Shown one piece after another: positions 8,538-16,526 of a stretch of DNA of 52,818 bases. The notes under the pieces are model-generated. The model was given only the letters and a program-made list of their open reading frames with translations, was not told the origin of the DNA and ran no database searches. The position numbers were made by a program, and so were the translations under genes. Within the stretch, counting starts at the first letter, position 1. Every line of letters starts with the position of its first letter. The stretch is from Lyngbya sp. PCC 8106 (GTDB lineage Bacteria > Cyanobacteriota > Cyanobacteriia > Cyanobacteriales > Microcoleaceae): the NCBI RefSeq assembly GCF_000169095.1, contig NZ_AAVU01000048.1:1-52818 (forward strand), in the 5' to 3' direction.

Positions 8538-9068
8538 TCAAGAGACTTTTTGAATGGGTATTTGCACTTCACTATATTTGAGAGATTCGGGTGTCATGGG
8601 TGAGTTGTAAAACAACCTTCGAGGCGAATCAACTGCTTGATATTGAGGATTTTGTTGTAACCAACTCTGAAGTTTCTGAAGATGAGTTTCGTAACTTTCC
8701 CAAGTATAAGCCCCTTGAATTCCAATACTGACAACCATCATCGCTTCAGTATCTAGAACTTGAACATCAGATTGAACCTGTTGAGGAGAAATTTGAGGAC
8801 TTGAATACAAAAACGAAACCTCCGCCCGAGAAGCATCTTGATAACGGGCTTCTACAGGTGTTGTCATGGCAATATTATTACTGCTAATATGCTGAAATAA
8901 GGGGTTAAATGCTGCTTTGGTGGCTTGGGTTAAATCTCCGCGATGAGAATAGGTTACTCCCCGATAAGCCGGATAATACTTGATTTCAATTACACCTGCT
9001 TGAGTGGGTTCAGGAAATCCTTCCGGTAAAGAAGTCGGCATGGCTTGTACTCTATTTTCAAGAATCAT
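8538..9068 (-). CDS. SOUL-family heme-binding-type protein
   Basis: A 176-residue soluble protein of the SOUL/HBP family, best known for heme or tetrapyrrole binding. It shows the family's repeated alpha-beta pattern: VIEIKYYPAYRGVTYSHRGD near residues 26-45, NNIAMTTPVEARY at about 64-76 and the C-terminal LFYNSPMTPESLKYSEVQIPI. It lies 18 bases downstream of the SNase-like gene on the same strand, so the two probably form an operon. The first Met (MILENRVQ) overlaps a possible second start at MPTSLPEGF nine residues later; no clear ribosome-binding site decides between them. Confidence 0.85.
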   Translation of the reverse strand: MILENRVQAMPTSLPEGFPEPTQAGVIEIKYYPAYRGVTYSHRGDLTQATKAAFNPLFQHISSNNIAMTTPVEARYQDASRAEVSFLYSSPQISPQQVQSDVQVLDTEAMMVVSIGIQGAYTWESYETHLQKLQSWLQQNPQYQAVDSPRRLFYNSPMTPESLKYSEVQIPIQKVS

Positions 9069-9086
9069 ATTTATAGTTTAGCAGCT

Positions 9087-10028
9087 TTATTGACTTTTTT
9101 CTCGGGTTTTGACAAGCCTCTGTTTTTCAAGGGGAAAAATCGGACAAAAATCGGAGATCTGTTTGATATCTGTCAAGGTAATTTCTGGTTTGTCACGATA
9201 CATTACCGCTTGTCCACTCACATAAACATAACCTCGTCCTAAACCTGAATAACGTTTTTGAATGAGTTGAGCTAGGGGTGCATTTTTATCGTTTTTAGCT
9301 TCGGGAATCCACAATTTTAAGATATGATCTTTTGAACCTGTATGAATTAAAGCCCCGCTTCCAATCCATTTTGTCACGCCATCTTGTAAATCACAAAAGA
9401 TGGTAATCCATTCCTCGTTTGCTGCTGCGGCGAGAATTTTAGGATAATCTAAACGAACCGAAAGCACTCCCGCCCGAATTCCATTCAGGCGATAATCTTG
9501 AATAATAGAGTCTCGTACTGTCCACCAAGACATTAATAATTCGTAGTTCCGAAAGGCACCATTTTGATTGGTATGATGATCCCAAATAATCCGGTGATAA
9601 GCTTGGGCTTCCGCTTCGGCTTCCATCATTTGTTGATGATAAAATATAGAACGACCATATTTAATAAAATACGGACTCCAACCTTCTCTAATTAACCAAG
9701 TATTATAGTTTTCACCGTCTTTATGAATATAGCAGATAATCCGACCGTGACTGTCTCTATATTTTTCTAGACAGACTTCAACGGGTTCGTCCCCATCAAA
9801 TTCTACATCAACCTGCGTCAATTCACCATCAGCATTCGTAAAGTATTGGATTGCCATTTCTGAAGATGCAATTCCCGCATTTGTAACGGGTTTTGTTCCA
9901 CAGGGAAACGATTCTTCGGTGTCAACACAGTGCAGCCTCAAAAATTCTCGTTTACCATTCAACAATACTTTGAGGGTATCTCCATCAACAACTTTCGTAA
10001 CTTGTAAGTCTTTAATCCAAGTTCCCAC
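9087..10028 (-). CDS. Staphylococcal nuclease-like (SNase/thermonuclease) protein with C-terminal OB-like region
   Basis: A 313-residue protein. Residues about 8-125 match the SNase fold: VVDGDTLKV (Asp15, Asp17) and LRLHCVDTEE, with Arg31, Asp36, Thr37 and Glu39 placed like SNase Arg35, Asp40, Thr41 and Glu43. RIICYI gives Arg96 as the counterpart of Arg87. The catalytic set is therefore intact. Residues about 190-300 form a second beta-rich region (VLSVRLDYPK, GYVYVSGQAVMYRDKPEITL) resembling an OB-type nucleic-acid-binding domain. No signal peptide is seen, unlike secreted nucleases, so it probably acts inside the cell on DNA or RNA. The start is GTG. It is divergent from another nuclease gene, 77 bases away, and followed by the SOUL gene. 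Confidence 0.85.
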   Translation of the reverse strand: MGTWIKDLQVTKVVDGDTLKVLLNGKREFLRLHCVDTEESFPCGTKPVTNAGIASSEMAIQYFTNADGELTQVDVEFDGDEPVEVCLEKYRDSHGRIICYIHKDGENYNTWLIREGWSPYFIKYGRSIFYHQQMMEAEAEAQAYHRIIWDHHTNQNGAFRNYELLMSWWTVRDSIIQDYRLNGIRAGVLSVRLDYPKILAAAANEEWITIFCDLQDGVTKWIGSGALIHTGSKDHILKLWIPEAKNDKNAPLAQLIQKRYSGLGRGYVYVSGQAVMYRDKPEITLTDIKQISDFCPIFPLEKQRLVKTREKSQ

Positions 10029-10105
10029 TGTTCTTTAAATACAAAAATTCTAGGTTTAAGTGATGGCTATGATATCATAATTTTAATCTGAACCCTTCCC
10101 TTTCT

Positions 10106-11275
10106 ATGCAAAGTTTTGTCACTTTAAGGAAAACTGGCTCATGTTGGGAATTTGAGAGTGAAGAAGCCTTAGAGGATTTTCTCTTTTCTCATCTTGAGGA
10201 AATACTCTCATGGACGGTTATCCAACGTCAATACATTGTTAACGGTCAACGTTGTGATCTTTTGGCTACAGACAAAACCGGACGCTTGGTGGTAATCGAG
10301 TTAAAAAATGTTGAAGATAGAGGCATTGTTCAACAACTGACTCGATATTACCATGCCTTGTTAGAAGAACAGCCCTTTCGCGATCGCATTGATTATGACA
10401 AACCTGTGAATTTAGTGGCGATCGCACCCAGTTTTCACCGAGATAATTTAACCGATCGCAAATATCATCAACTTGAATTTGAGTTTTTTCAGTTTTCTAT
10501 TGTTCAAGAGGATAACAAATTTTATCTCATTTTGAAAGATATTGATAGCGAGAAAACTTCACAAATTCAAATTGTTTATGAAGATGCGAGAGAGAGTAAT
10601 CTTCCCTGTCAACCTCAAAGACTTCGGAAGTTTATGACGGATTTTCCACCGAGTAAAAAAGAGACGATTTTGAGAATAAGAGAGAAGATTCTTAGTTTTG
10701 ATTCTAGTATACAAGAGTTTTCAAGTGTAGGAAGTATTAAATATGGAAATGGTACTTCTAAAAATAGTAAATATTGTGCCGAGTTTCTTTTCAATAAAAG
10801 ATATTCTCTGGTGTTATTTTTGTGGATACCGTTTAAAGGCGGTGAAAGTAGCCGTATTGGACGGGCTAGGATTTGGACAGATTGGAATGATAAAGCGTTA
10901 GTTGAGGGTTATATTTCGAGTGGAATAGGGCTGCAAATTAATAAAAGGAAAAAGGCGATAATGGATTTAAATGGCACAATAAGAACGGGGAGAGAGTTGA
11001 AGAAGCTTCAATTAGAAGATCCAACTCAGTTTAGATATAACTATTCACCGCTTAAGAGTAAAACAATAGCAAAATATGAAAAAGAATTTTGGAATAATTA
11101 TAAAAAGTTAAAACAATTACAAGCCCTAACCTATGAAGATGTCAAGTTATTAGAAGATTATTCAAAATTCTATGAAGAAGATAAAGGAAAAGCAATAAAG
11201 ATAATACCTTCACCTTATAAAAGTTTAGACTCCTTAATTGACTTAGCCTTAGAAAAATGGCTAGAACGAGTTTAA
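10106..11275 (+). CDS. NucS/DUF91-type PD-(D/E)xK nuclease with DUF5655-like C-terminus
   Basis: A 389-residue protein. The N-terminal third carries a restriction-like nuclease core: GQRCDLLATD (Asp51) then LVVIELKN (Glu65, Lys67) and QLTRYYHAL. This is the pattern of NucS/DUF91 and related predicted endonucleases. Residues about 185-280 (KKETILRIREKILSFDSSIQE, then YCAEFLFNKRYSLVLFLWIP) resemble the DUF5655-like module often fused to such nucleases, followed by a helical lysine-rich tail. The catalytic set is complete, so nuclease activity is likely; the DNA target is unknown. The 3' half is AT-richer than its neighbours. It is divergent from the SNase-like gene and 45 bases upstream of a toxin-antitoxin pair, suggesting an accessory island. 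Confidence 0.75.
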   Translation: MQSFVTLRKTGSCWEFESEEALEDFLFSHLEEILSWTVIQRQYIVNGQRCDLLATDKTGRLVVIELKNVEDRGIVQQLTRYYHALLEEQPFRDRIDYDKPVNLVAIAPSFHRDNLTDRKYHQLEFEFFQFSIVQEDNKFYLILKDIDSEKTSQIQIVYEDARESNLPCQPQRLRKFMTDFPPSKKETILRIREKILSFDSSIQEFSSVGSIKYGNGTSKNSKYCAEFLFNKRYSLVLFLWIPFKGGESSRIGRARIWTDWNDKALVEGYISSGIGLQINKRKKAIMDLNGTIRTGRELKKLQLEDPTQFRYNYSPLKSKTIAKYEKEFWNNYKKLKQLQALTYEDVKLLEDYSKFYEEDKGKAIKIIPSPYKSLDSLIDLALEKWLERV

Positions 11276-11320
11276 ATTTAATGTGCGCTATTATAGGATA
11301 AAAGATTAGGAGTTAAAAAT

Positions 11321-11611
11321 ATGAATTGGCAGGAATTACGGAAAGAAGCTGATAATTTACCCGTGTATGAACGCCTGTTATTGGTTGAAGCCATTATTCG
11401 TTCACTTTCTAATGAACTTCGACCCAAAGAACCCATACCCGATGAAGTCTGGGAACGTTTGCGAGGCGGACTCAAAACGGATAAAGCTTCACCAACAAAA
11501 GGAGGATTAACAGAATTAATCGGAATTCTAAAAACAGATAATCCACCCCCGACAGATGAAGAAATTGAGGCAATTTTGGATAAAAGACTCCAGGAAAAAT
11601 ATCTCCAATGA
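11321..11611 (+). CDS. Antitoxin-like protein of a PIN toxin pair
   Basis: A 96-residue acidic protein. The N-terminus MNWQELRKEADNLPVYERL is a helical segment typical of short cyanobacterial antitoxins that name no clear DNA-binding fold. The C-terminus is PPTDEEIEAILDKRLQEKYLQ, a pattern seen in toxin-wrapping tails. The stop overlaps the PIN gene start by 4 bases (ATGA), implying translational coupling. The role is inferred mainly from this arrangement. Confidence 0.7.
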   Translation: MNWQELRKEADNLPVYERLLLVEAIIRSLSNELRPKEPIPDEVWERLRGGLKTDKASPTKGGLTELIGILKTDNPPPTDEEIEAILDKRLQEKYLQ

Positions 11612-12027
11612 GAGTTTTAATTGATACGAATATTTTTTTAGATGCTTTTCTTGACAGAAAGCCTTTTTCAAATGATGCTCGTACTTTATTTGAGTTGATA
11701 GAATCCGGGGAAGTTCAAGGTTATGTTTCAGCAACAACTGTAACTGATATCTTCTATATTTCCAAAAAAGCGAAAGGTACGTCAATTGCTAAACAAGCTG
11801 TTCAAAGAATTCTCACTTCCTTGGAAATATGTGCTGTTAATCGTGCTATTCTAGAAGCTGCTATTGCATCAAATTCAGATGATTTTGAGGATGCGGTGCA
11901 GTTAGCCTGTGCGGTTTCGGAAGGTTTGGATGCTATTGTAACTCGGAATATGCAGGGATTTTTAGATGCTTCTGTTGAGATTTTAACCGCAGGTGAATTG
12001 TTAACCCGTTTATCTTCAGAAACCTGA
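11608..12027 (+). CDS. PIN-domain ribonuclease toxin (VapC-like)
   Basis: A 139-residue PIN-domain protein, a Mg-dependent RNase fold used by VapC-type toxins. Acidic residues are in the expected places: MRVLIDTNIFLD (Asp6), TVTDIFY (Asp47), DFEDAVQLA (Asp95) and LDAIVTRN (Asp108). The length is normal. It begins inside the antitoxin stop codon, so the two are co-translated. The RNA target is not readable from the sequence. It converges with the SH3 gene, 25 bases away. Confidence 0.88.
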   Translation: MRVLIDTNIFLDAFLDRKPFSNDARTLFELIESGEVQGYVSATTVTDIFYISKKAKGTSIAKQAVQRILTSLEICAVNRAILEAAIASNSDDFEDAVQLACAVSEGLDAIVTRNMQGFLDASVEILTAGELLTRLSSET

Positions 12028-12052
12028 TCATACATCAACAATTCCAATCACT

Positions 12053-12565
12053 TCATCGAGGCTGCATGAAACTTCCATCTGAGTTACAAGAGGGATCAGC
12101 AACCATCGGAGCATACATATATCCTACCGTAGCGCTACCATCTTCCAAACGAACTTTTAACCATTGGTTTCTGTTTCCTTCTATAAAAGTCAAAGGAGTT
12201 CCATTACGAACTTGACGAATAACAGATCCATTGGGAGACTCTCGCAAATTCACATAAGTATCTTTCGAGTCCATCGCATAATCTCTTGTACTTCGCCACA
12301 ATAATTCCTTTTTCATAAACCCGGTAATATCATCAAAGCGACTATCAAAATTCACTTTATACCAGCCACTTTCTTCGCCAATTACAGAAGTTTTAGACCC
12401 GTTAGGAATTCCTCGAATAATATTACCATTCGGTGCGGTTCTCACGTTAACAAAAGTATCATTGCGATCGTAAATCACATAAATATTACATTGTTGTTGA
12501 CTTAAAGCCGGAGTTGCAGTTAAGGTCGTCATCAAAATAAGAGGAATAAATCTAAAAAGTTTCAT
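12053..12565 (-). CDS. Secreted protein with two bacterial SH3 domains
   Basis: A 170-residue exported protein. A signal peptide is visible (MKLFRFIPLILMTTLTA, cleavage near ALS-QQ). Two SH3b modules follow, about residues 30-90 (TFVNVRTAPNGNIIRGI, SGWYKV) and 98-155 (TYVNLRESPNGSVIRQV, QWLKVRLEDG). Such modules bind cell-wall peptides. There is no catalytic domain, so the protein may only bind or anchor. Cysteines at about 26 and 160 could pair in the periplasm. Confidence 0.85.
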   Translation of the reverse strand: MKLFRFIPLILMTTLTATPALSQQQCNIYVIYDRNDTFVNVRTAPNGNIIRGIPNGSKTSVIGEESGWYKVNFDSRFDDITGFMKKELLWRSTRDYAMDSKDTYVNLRESPNGSVIRQVRNGTPLTFIEGNRNQWLKVRLEDGSATVGYMYAPMVADPSCNSDGSFMQPR

Positions 12566-12589
12566 CGTATTTTTTAGAAATAAAGTTAT

Positions 12590-12846
12590 TTTGACCTCTC
12601 AATCCCCCCTGCCCCCCTTGTTAAGGGCAGGGCCGTTTCGTTGCCCGAAAACTTGATTTGTGGGGAGGTGGGGAGGTAGGGAGGTAGGGAGGTAGGGAGG
12701 ATTTTTATTAATAAAAAGCTATTTTTCCTCGGAAAAAACTCCTCTCCCCATCACCCCATCACCCTTTCACCCCATCAACCCCGGCAATTTTTAACTTAGA
12801 ATGAAACAGCCCTGCCTTGTTAAGGGGGGTGGCGAAGCCGGGGGGA
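12590..12846. repeat. Intergenic block of G-rich and C-rich tandem repeats plus inverted copies
   Basis: Position 12662-12700 is a run of 7-9 bp units of the type GGGAGGTA on the plus strand. Position 12741-12778 is a run of units like ATCACCCC. Two related segments, CCCCCTTGTTAAGGG near 12614 and CCTTGTTAAGGGGGG near 12812, flank them. No gene is seen here. The block lies between the SH3 gene and acs, both on the minus strand. Confidence 0.7.
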
Positions 12847-12871
12847 TCAGGAAGTTGGTGGGGGCAAAACT

Positions 12872-14839
12872 CTATGCACCACCTCGTAATTTTTCGAGTA
12901 CACTGCGATCTTGTAAGGTGGAAGTATCGCCACTAATTTCTTGACCTGCGGCCAAATTTCGCAACAGACGCCGCATAATCTTACCTGATCGCGTTTTGGG
13001 CAAATCATCAGTAAAGCGAATTTCACCGGGACGGGCGATCGCCCCAATTTCATTAACGACGTGTTGTTTCAACTCCTTGGCTAACGCTTCACTGGGTTGA
13101 TGTTCCCCTTCTAGGGTCACAAAAGCAACAATATCCTCACCTTTGACCTCATCCGGTTTACCCACCACTGCGGCTTCTGCAACGCTAGGATGAGAAACCA
13201 ACGCCGACTCAATCTCCATCGAACCCAGACGGTGGCCAGAAACATTAATCACATCATCCACTCGACCCATCACCCAGAAATAGCCATCCTCGTCTTTGTG
13301 GGCGCCATCTCCGGCAAAATAAATATATTCGCCGTTTTTGGGTCGAATATGTTCCCAATAGGTTCGTTTGAAGCGTTCAGGATCTTTATACACCGTCCGC
13401 ATCATTCCAGGCCAGGGATGCTTGACCACCAAATATCCGCCACTTTGGTTCGTAACCGCTTCACCTTCAGCATCGACAATATCAGCAATAATTCCGGGAA
13501 AGGGTAAGGTTGCCGAACCCGGTTTTGTTGGAGTCGCCCCTGGTAATGGCGTAATCATAAACCCACCCGTCTCCGTTTGCCACCAGGTATCCACAATCGG
13601 ACAACGACTCCCGCCAATCACCCGATGATACCAGATCCAAGCTTCCGGGTTAATCGGTTCGCCTACTGTTCCCAACAGTCGCAACGAAGATAAGTCACGG
13701 GAATTCGGATGATGTTCGCCCATCTTCATTAAAGCGCGAATGGCAGTTGGGGCAGTATAAAAGATGTTAACGCCGTATTTTTCCACCACATCCCACAAAC
13801 AGCCCGGGTTGGATGGACGGGGAACCCCTTCATACATTAACGTGGTTGCCCCATTCGATAACGGCCCGTAGACAATATAACTATGACCTGTAATCCAGCC
13901 CACATCAGCCGTACACCAGTAAATATCGGTTTCTTGGAGATCAAACGCCCATTTTAGGGTAACGTGGCTGTAGAGGTTATAACCGCCTGTGGTATGAACA
14001 ACACCTTTGGGTTTTCCGGTGGTGCCACTGGTGTAGAGGATGAATAGCATATCTTCACTATCCATCGGTTCAGCCGGACATTTACCCGAAGCGCCTTGTT
14101 GGAGATCATGCCACCAATGATCTCGTCCGGGTTCCATGTGGAGATTTTGGGCGGTGCGTTTGACGACTAAAACGTTATCCACACTGGATGCACCAGTTTG
14201 TAAGGCTTTATCGACTTGTTCTTTTAAGGGGACAATGGCATCTTTTCGCCATCCGCCGTCTGCGGTAATCACCAGTTTAGCTTCGGCGTCTTCTAAACGA
14301 TCTTTTAACGCTTCGGCACTAAATCCCCCAAAAACCACAGTATGGGCTGCCCCAATTCTGGCACAGGCGAGCATGGCGATCGCTGATTCCGGTATCATGG
14401 GCATATAGATTCCCACACAATCGCCTTTTTTGACACCCAGTTGTTTGATCACGTTCGCCATCTGACAGACTTCTCGATGCAGTTCAGCGTAAGTCAGAGT
14501 ACGAGAGTCTCCGGGTTCACCTTCCCAAATTAAAGCGGCTTTGTTGCGGCGTGGTGTGGTTAAATGACGGTCTAGGCAGTTGTAGGAGATATTGATTTTA
14601 CCGCCGACAAACCATTTGGCAAAGGGAGGCTGCCAGTCTAAGACTTGGTTCCATTTCTCAAACCAGTGTAGTTCTTTTTCGGCGAGTTCTGCCCAAAATC
14701 CTTCGGGATCAGCTTTGGCTTTTTCGTAGAGTTGTTTATACTCGTCTAAGCTTTTAATGTGGGCATTTTGGGAAAATTCTGCCGAGGGATGAAAGAGGCG
14801 TTTTTCCTGTAGTATCGATTCGATCGTGGGTTGTGACAT
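12872..14839 (-). CDS. acs: Acetyl-CoA synthetase (AMP-forming)
   Basis: A 655-residue adenylate-forming enzyme that converts acetate, CoA and ATP to acetyl-CoA, AMP and PPi in the cytoplasm. Visible are the N-terminal Acs cap (FHPSAEFSQNAHIKS), the ATP-binding loop YTSGTTGKPKG (about 270-280), the GEPINPEAW motif and DTWWQTETGG. The C-terminal hinge contains PKTRSGKIMRR, with Lys620 as the conserved catalytic lysine that is reversibly acetylated in other bacteria. Length and motifs are those of a complete enzyme. It is a single gene with long non-coding flanks on both sides. Confidence 0.97.
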   Translation of the reverse strand: MSQPTIESILQEKRLFHPSAEFSQNAHIKSLDEYKQLYEKAKADPEGFWAELAEKELHWFEKWNQVLDWQPPFAKWFVGGKINISYNCLDRHLTTPRRNKAALIWEGEPGDSRTLTYAELHREVCQMANVIKQLGVKKGDCVGIYMPMIPESAIAMLACARIGAAHTVVFGGFSAEALKDRLEDAEAKLVITADGGWRKDAIVPLKEQVDKALQTGASSVDNVLVVKRTAQNLHMEPGRDHWWHDLQQGASGKCPAEPMDSEDMLFILYTSGTTGKPKGVVHTTGGYNLYSHVTLKWAFDLQETDIYWCTADVGWITGHSYIVYGPLSNGATTLMYEGVPRPSNPGCLWDVVEKYGVNIFYTAPTAIRALMKMGEHHPNSRDLSSLRLLGTVGEPINPEAWIWYHRVIGGSRCPIVDTWWQTETGGFMITPLPGATPTKPGSATLPFPGIIADIVDAEGEAVTNQSGGYLVVKHPWPGMMRTVYKDPERFKRTYWEHIRPKNGEYIYFAGDGAHKDEDGYFWVMGRVDDVINVSGHRLGSMEIESALVSHPSVAEAAVVGKPDEVKGEDIVAFVTLEGEHQPSEALAKELKQHVVNEIGAIARPGEIRFTDDLPKTRSGKIMRRLLRNLAAGQEISGDTSTLQDRSVLEKLRGGA

Positions 14840-15611
14840 TTTGAATAATTGTAACTCTGGTTACGGTTCCTATTCTATTGTTTGCCTATAGGGGAACACA
14901 ATACGCGATCGTTTGATAATTTTTTTTAGATCGTTGAATGAATAGGGTTAATTTTACCGTAAAGTGAGAACAAAATTGCGGGGCGGCTGTGATCCTACCC
15001 GTTTGAGAGATTTCCTCTGATCCCGTTCAAACTACTTGACACTCCCACGCCGTAAACGGCGGGGATTCTTGGTTCAGCGAGTCCATTTAATACAGATAGG
15101 CTGCCCTATCTGCACCAGAGATGAATTCTCCCCAAGCGTTTTGCTCCATTTCAGAAACCTGTTTGGGTATGCCCTACCCTACAGTTCAAAACCTAAAATC
15201 TTGGTTTCTCTGTACTTGTTGCGTTGCGCGCTAATAAGCGTACAAGCTTTCCTGTACGGAACCCCATAACTTCAGTGCGTCAAGGTGCGTTGCCTTTCGG
15301 TGACTGGGTTTTTAGTGTGGTTGATTACCCTTTCCACAAAAGAAAGTTTAACATAAAGCCGTCAATCACGGACGGGGCTTGTATCCCAATTTTTTCGGTC
15401 AAAAAAGGTGATCAATTATCAATTATCAATTAATGACCTGAAAGTGAGGAAGAATAAGATTATCTTTGTCTCCTAATTTAGAGTGAAACCCCAACTTCAG
15501 CACAGCAATTTCAGGGGACTTCACCACTCTCAACTCCTAAAATAGATCAATGTCTAGAATTCGAGTTTACTCTAAATACGGGTCAATACTGTGATTTGCT
15601 TGTATTATCAA
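14840..15611. other. 772-base gene-free stretch containing an IS200/IS605-like remnant
   Basis: No protein gene is supported. Open frames at 15036-15269 and 15224-15433 run through the IS remnant and have no protein-like character. The rest (15434-15611) is AT-rich without signals I can name. Confidence 0.6.
15036..15390 (-). mobile_element. Non-autonomous IS200/IS605-type remnant with omega-RNA-like end
   Basis: Read on the minus strand, the segment ends in AAGAATCCCCGCC...GGCGTGGGAGTGTCAAG, the hairpin-bearing end typical of cyanobacterial tnpB elements and of the 3' end of their omega RNA. The hairpin occupies 15044-15064 (stem CGCCG/CGGCG, TAAA loop, extended by CCC/GGG). A second hairpin, CCGTC/GACGG, lies at 15359-15375 near the opposite end, beside a GGGGCTTGTATCCC segment. 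No transposase or TnpB protein is encoded between them, so this is a decayed or MITE-like derivative about 350 bases long. Exact ends are approximate. Confidence 0.5.
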
Positions 15612-15851
15612 CTAGCTCCATAAATGCTTTTCTTTTGAAGATACAGCAGAAGCTTTCATGGGTTTGAATTTAGTATACTCTAACTTTTTTTGTATGGGTT
15701 GTCTAGATGTTTTGTAGGGTTGAATTAGTTTGGAGGTTTCATTGAATATTGCAAATACAACGATACCAACCAGAACTAGAGCAACAGCGACCATATAGAT
15801 AAATGTAGCTGTAATCAGATAAATTTTTCGGAAGATGCTTTGACAATTCAC
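15612..15851 (-). CDS. Small membrane protein, unknown function
   Basis: A 79-residue protein with one long hydrophobic helix (about residues 9-34, IYLITATFIYMVAVALVLVG) and a basic C-terminal tail (PYKTSRQPIQKKLEYTKFKPMK). It starts with GTG, preceded by AGGA about 8 bases upstream, which supports translation. It is isolated between two gene-poor stretches. The family is not recognised. Confidence 0.45.
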   Translation of the reverse strand: MNCQSIFRKIYLITATFIYMVAVALVLVGIVVFAIFNETSKLIQPYKTSRQPIQKKLEYTKFKPMKASAVSSKEKHLWS

Positions 15852-16336
15852 AAGTTTTTCCTAAAAAAAGGTCAATTTCAGTTTGAAAGGCTCCATAATT
15901 TGTGATTGCTTCCCCCATTGTATAAACTTTAACCATCAATCCCGACCTAAGTCAGTGAAGATTTATAAAGTTTATACTGAAAATGGTAGTCTAGCTAGAA
16001 TATATGCAGCAACACATTTACTCTGTTTTAACAGAAGCTTTACAATATTGGCAATAACAATCCCTTTGATCTTTATATCCGGGGGGTTTATGTAAAGGGA
16101 GCAACAAAATTTTGAGTTGAATTGAAGGGGTCTAGGATCAGGACTAGATCATCAATTTCCATAGATTTTACCTTTACACCATCAATCGAGAAAAGTCAAC
16201 TTCAACTCCGTCCTAGACCACAGTAGAGACTAATAATCAGCAAGCTAGATAGAATCTTCGGTGATTTTACTGAATTATTAGTCTTCAGAATGACATCCAA
16301 TACTTAAATATTTGCTACATACGATTGGATTGATAG

Positions 16337-16373
16337 GGTGATGGGGAGATAGGGAGATAGGGAGATAGGGAGA
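16337..16373. repeat. Octamer tandem repeat GGGAGATA
   Basis: Three to four consecutive copies of GGGAGATA, similar to the GGGAGGTA run at 12662-12700. Both have the G-rich strand on plus, between minus-strand genes. Confidence 0.8.
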
Positions 16374-16444
16374 AAAAAGATATGTAGCATCGGTGCTTCG
16401 GTATTTGATATAACATTTCAGCAATTCTTTAAACATCATTAAAA

Positions 16445-16467
16445 TAGGGTAAGCACTGCCTACCCTA
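16445..16467. repeat. Diverged copy of the dispersed palindromic repeat
   Basis: TAGGGTA and TACCCTA arms enclose AGCACTGCC, an imperfect relative of the TGGGCAATGCCCA elements at 3687-3711 and 52119-52135. Confidence 0.45.
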
Positions 16468-16526
16468 GTAATCGTTTTTAGTTTTTCAACAATTAACAAA
16501 TCCTTTGCGATCGCTAAAACTTCCCC

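Larger units (their letters stand above)
15852..16526. other. 675-base gene-free stretch with tandem repeat
   Basis: No supported gene. It holds a tandem run of the octamer GGGAGATA at about 16337-16373 and a diverged palindrome TAGGGTAAGCACTGCCTACCCTA-like element at 16445-16467. The remainder is AT-rich. Confidence 0.55.

Noticed and set aside
13190..13628. Plus-strand frames opposite acs
   Set aside because: Shadow frames of a well-supported gene; no independent support.
15036..15433. Two overlapping plus-strand open frames of 77 and 69 codons
   Set aside because: They run across the IS200/IS605-like hairpins and have no protein-like composition or ribosome-binding sites.
15739..15939. 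66-codon minus-strand frame with MVKVYTMGEAITN
   Set aside because: It overlaps the small membrane ORF, which has a better ribosome-binding site and hydrophobic helix.
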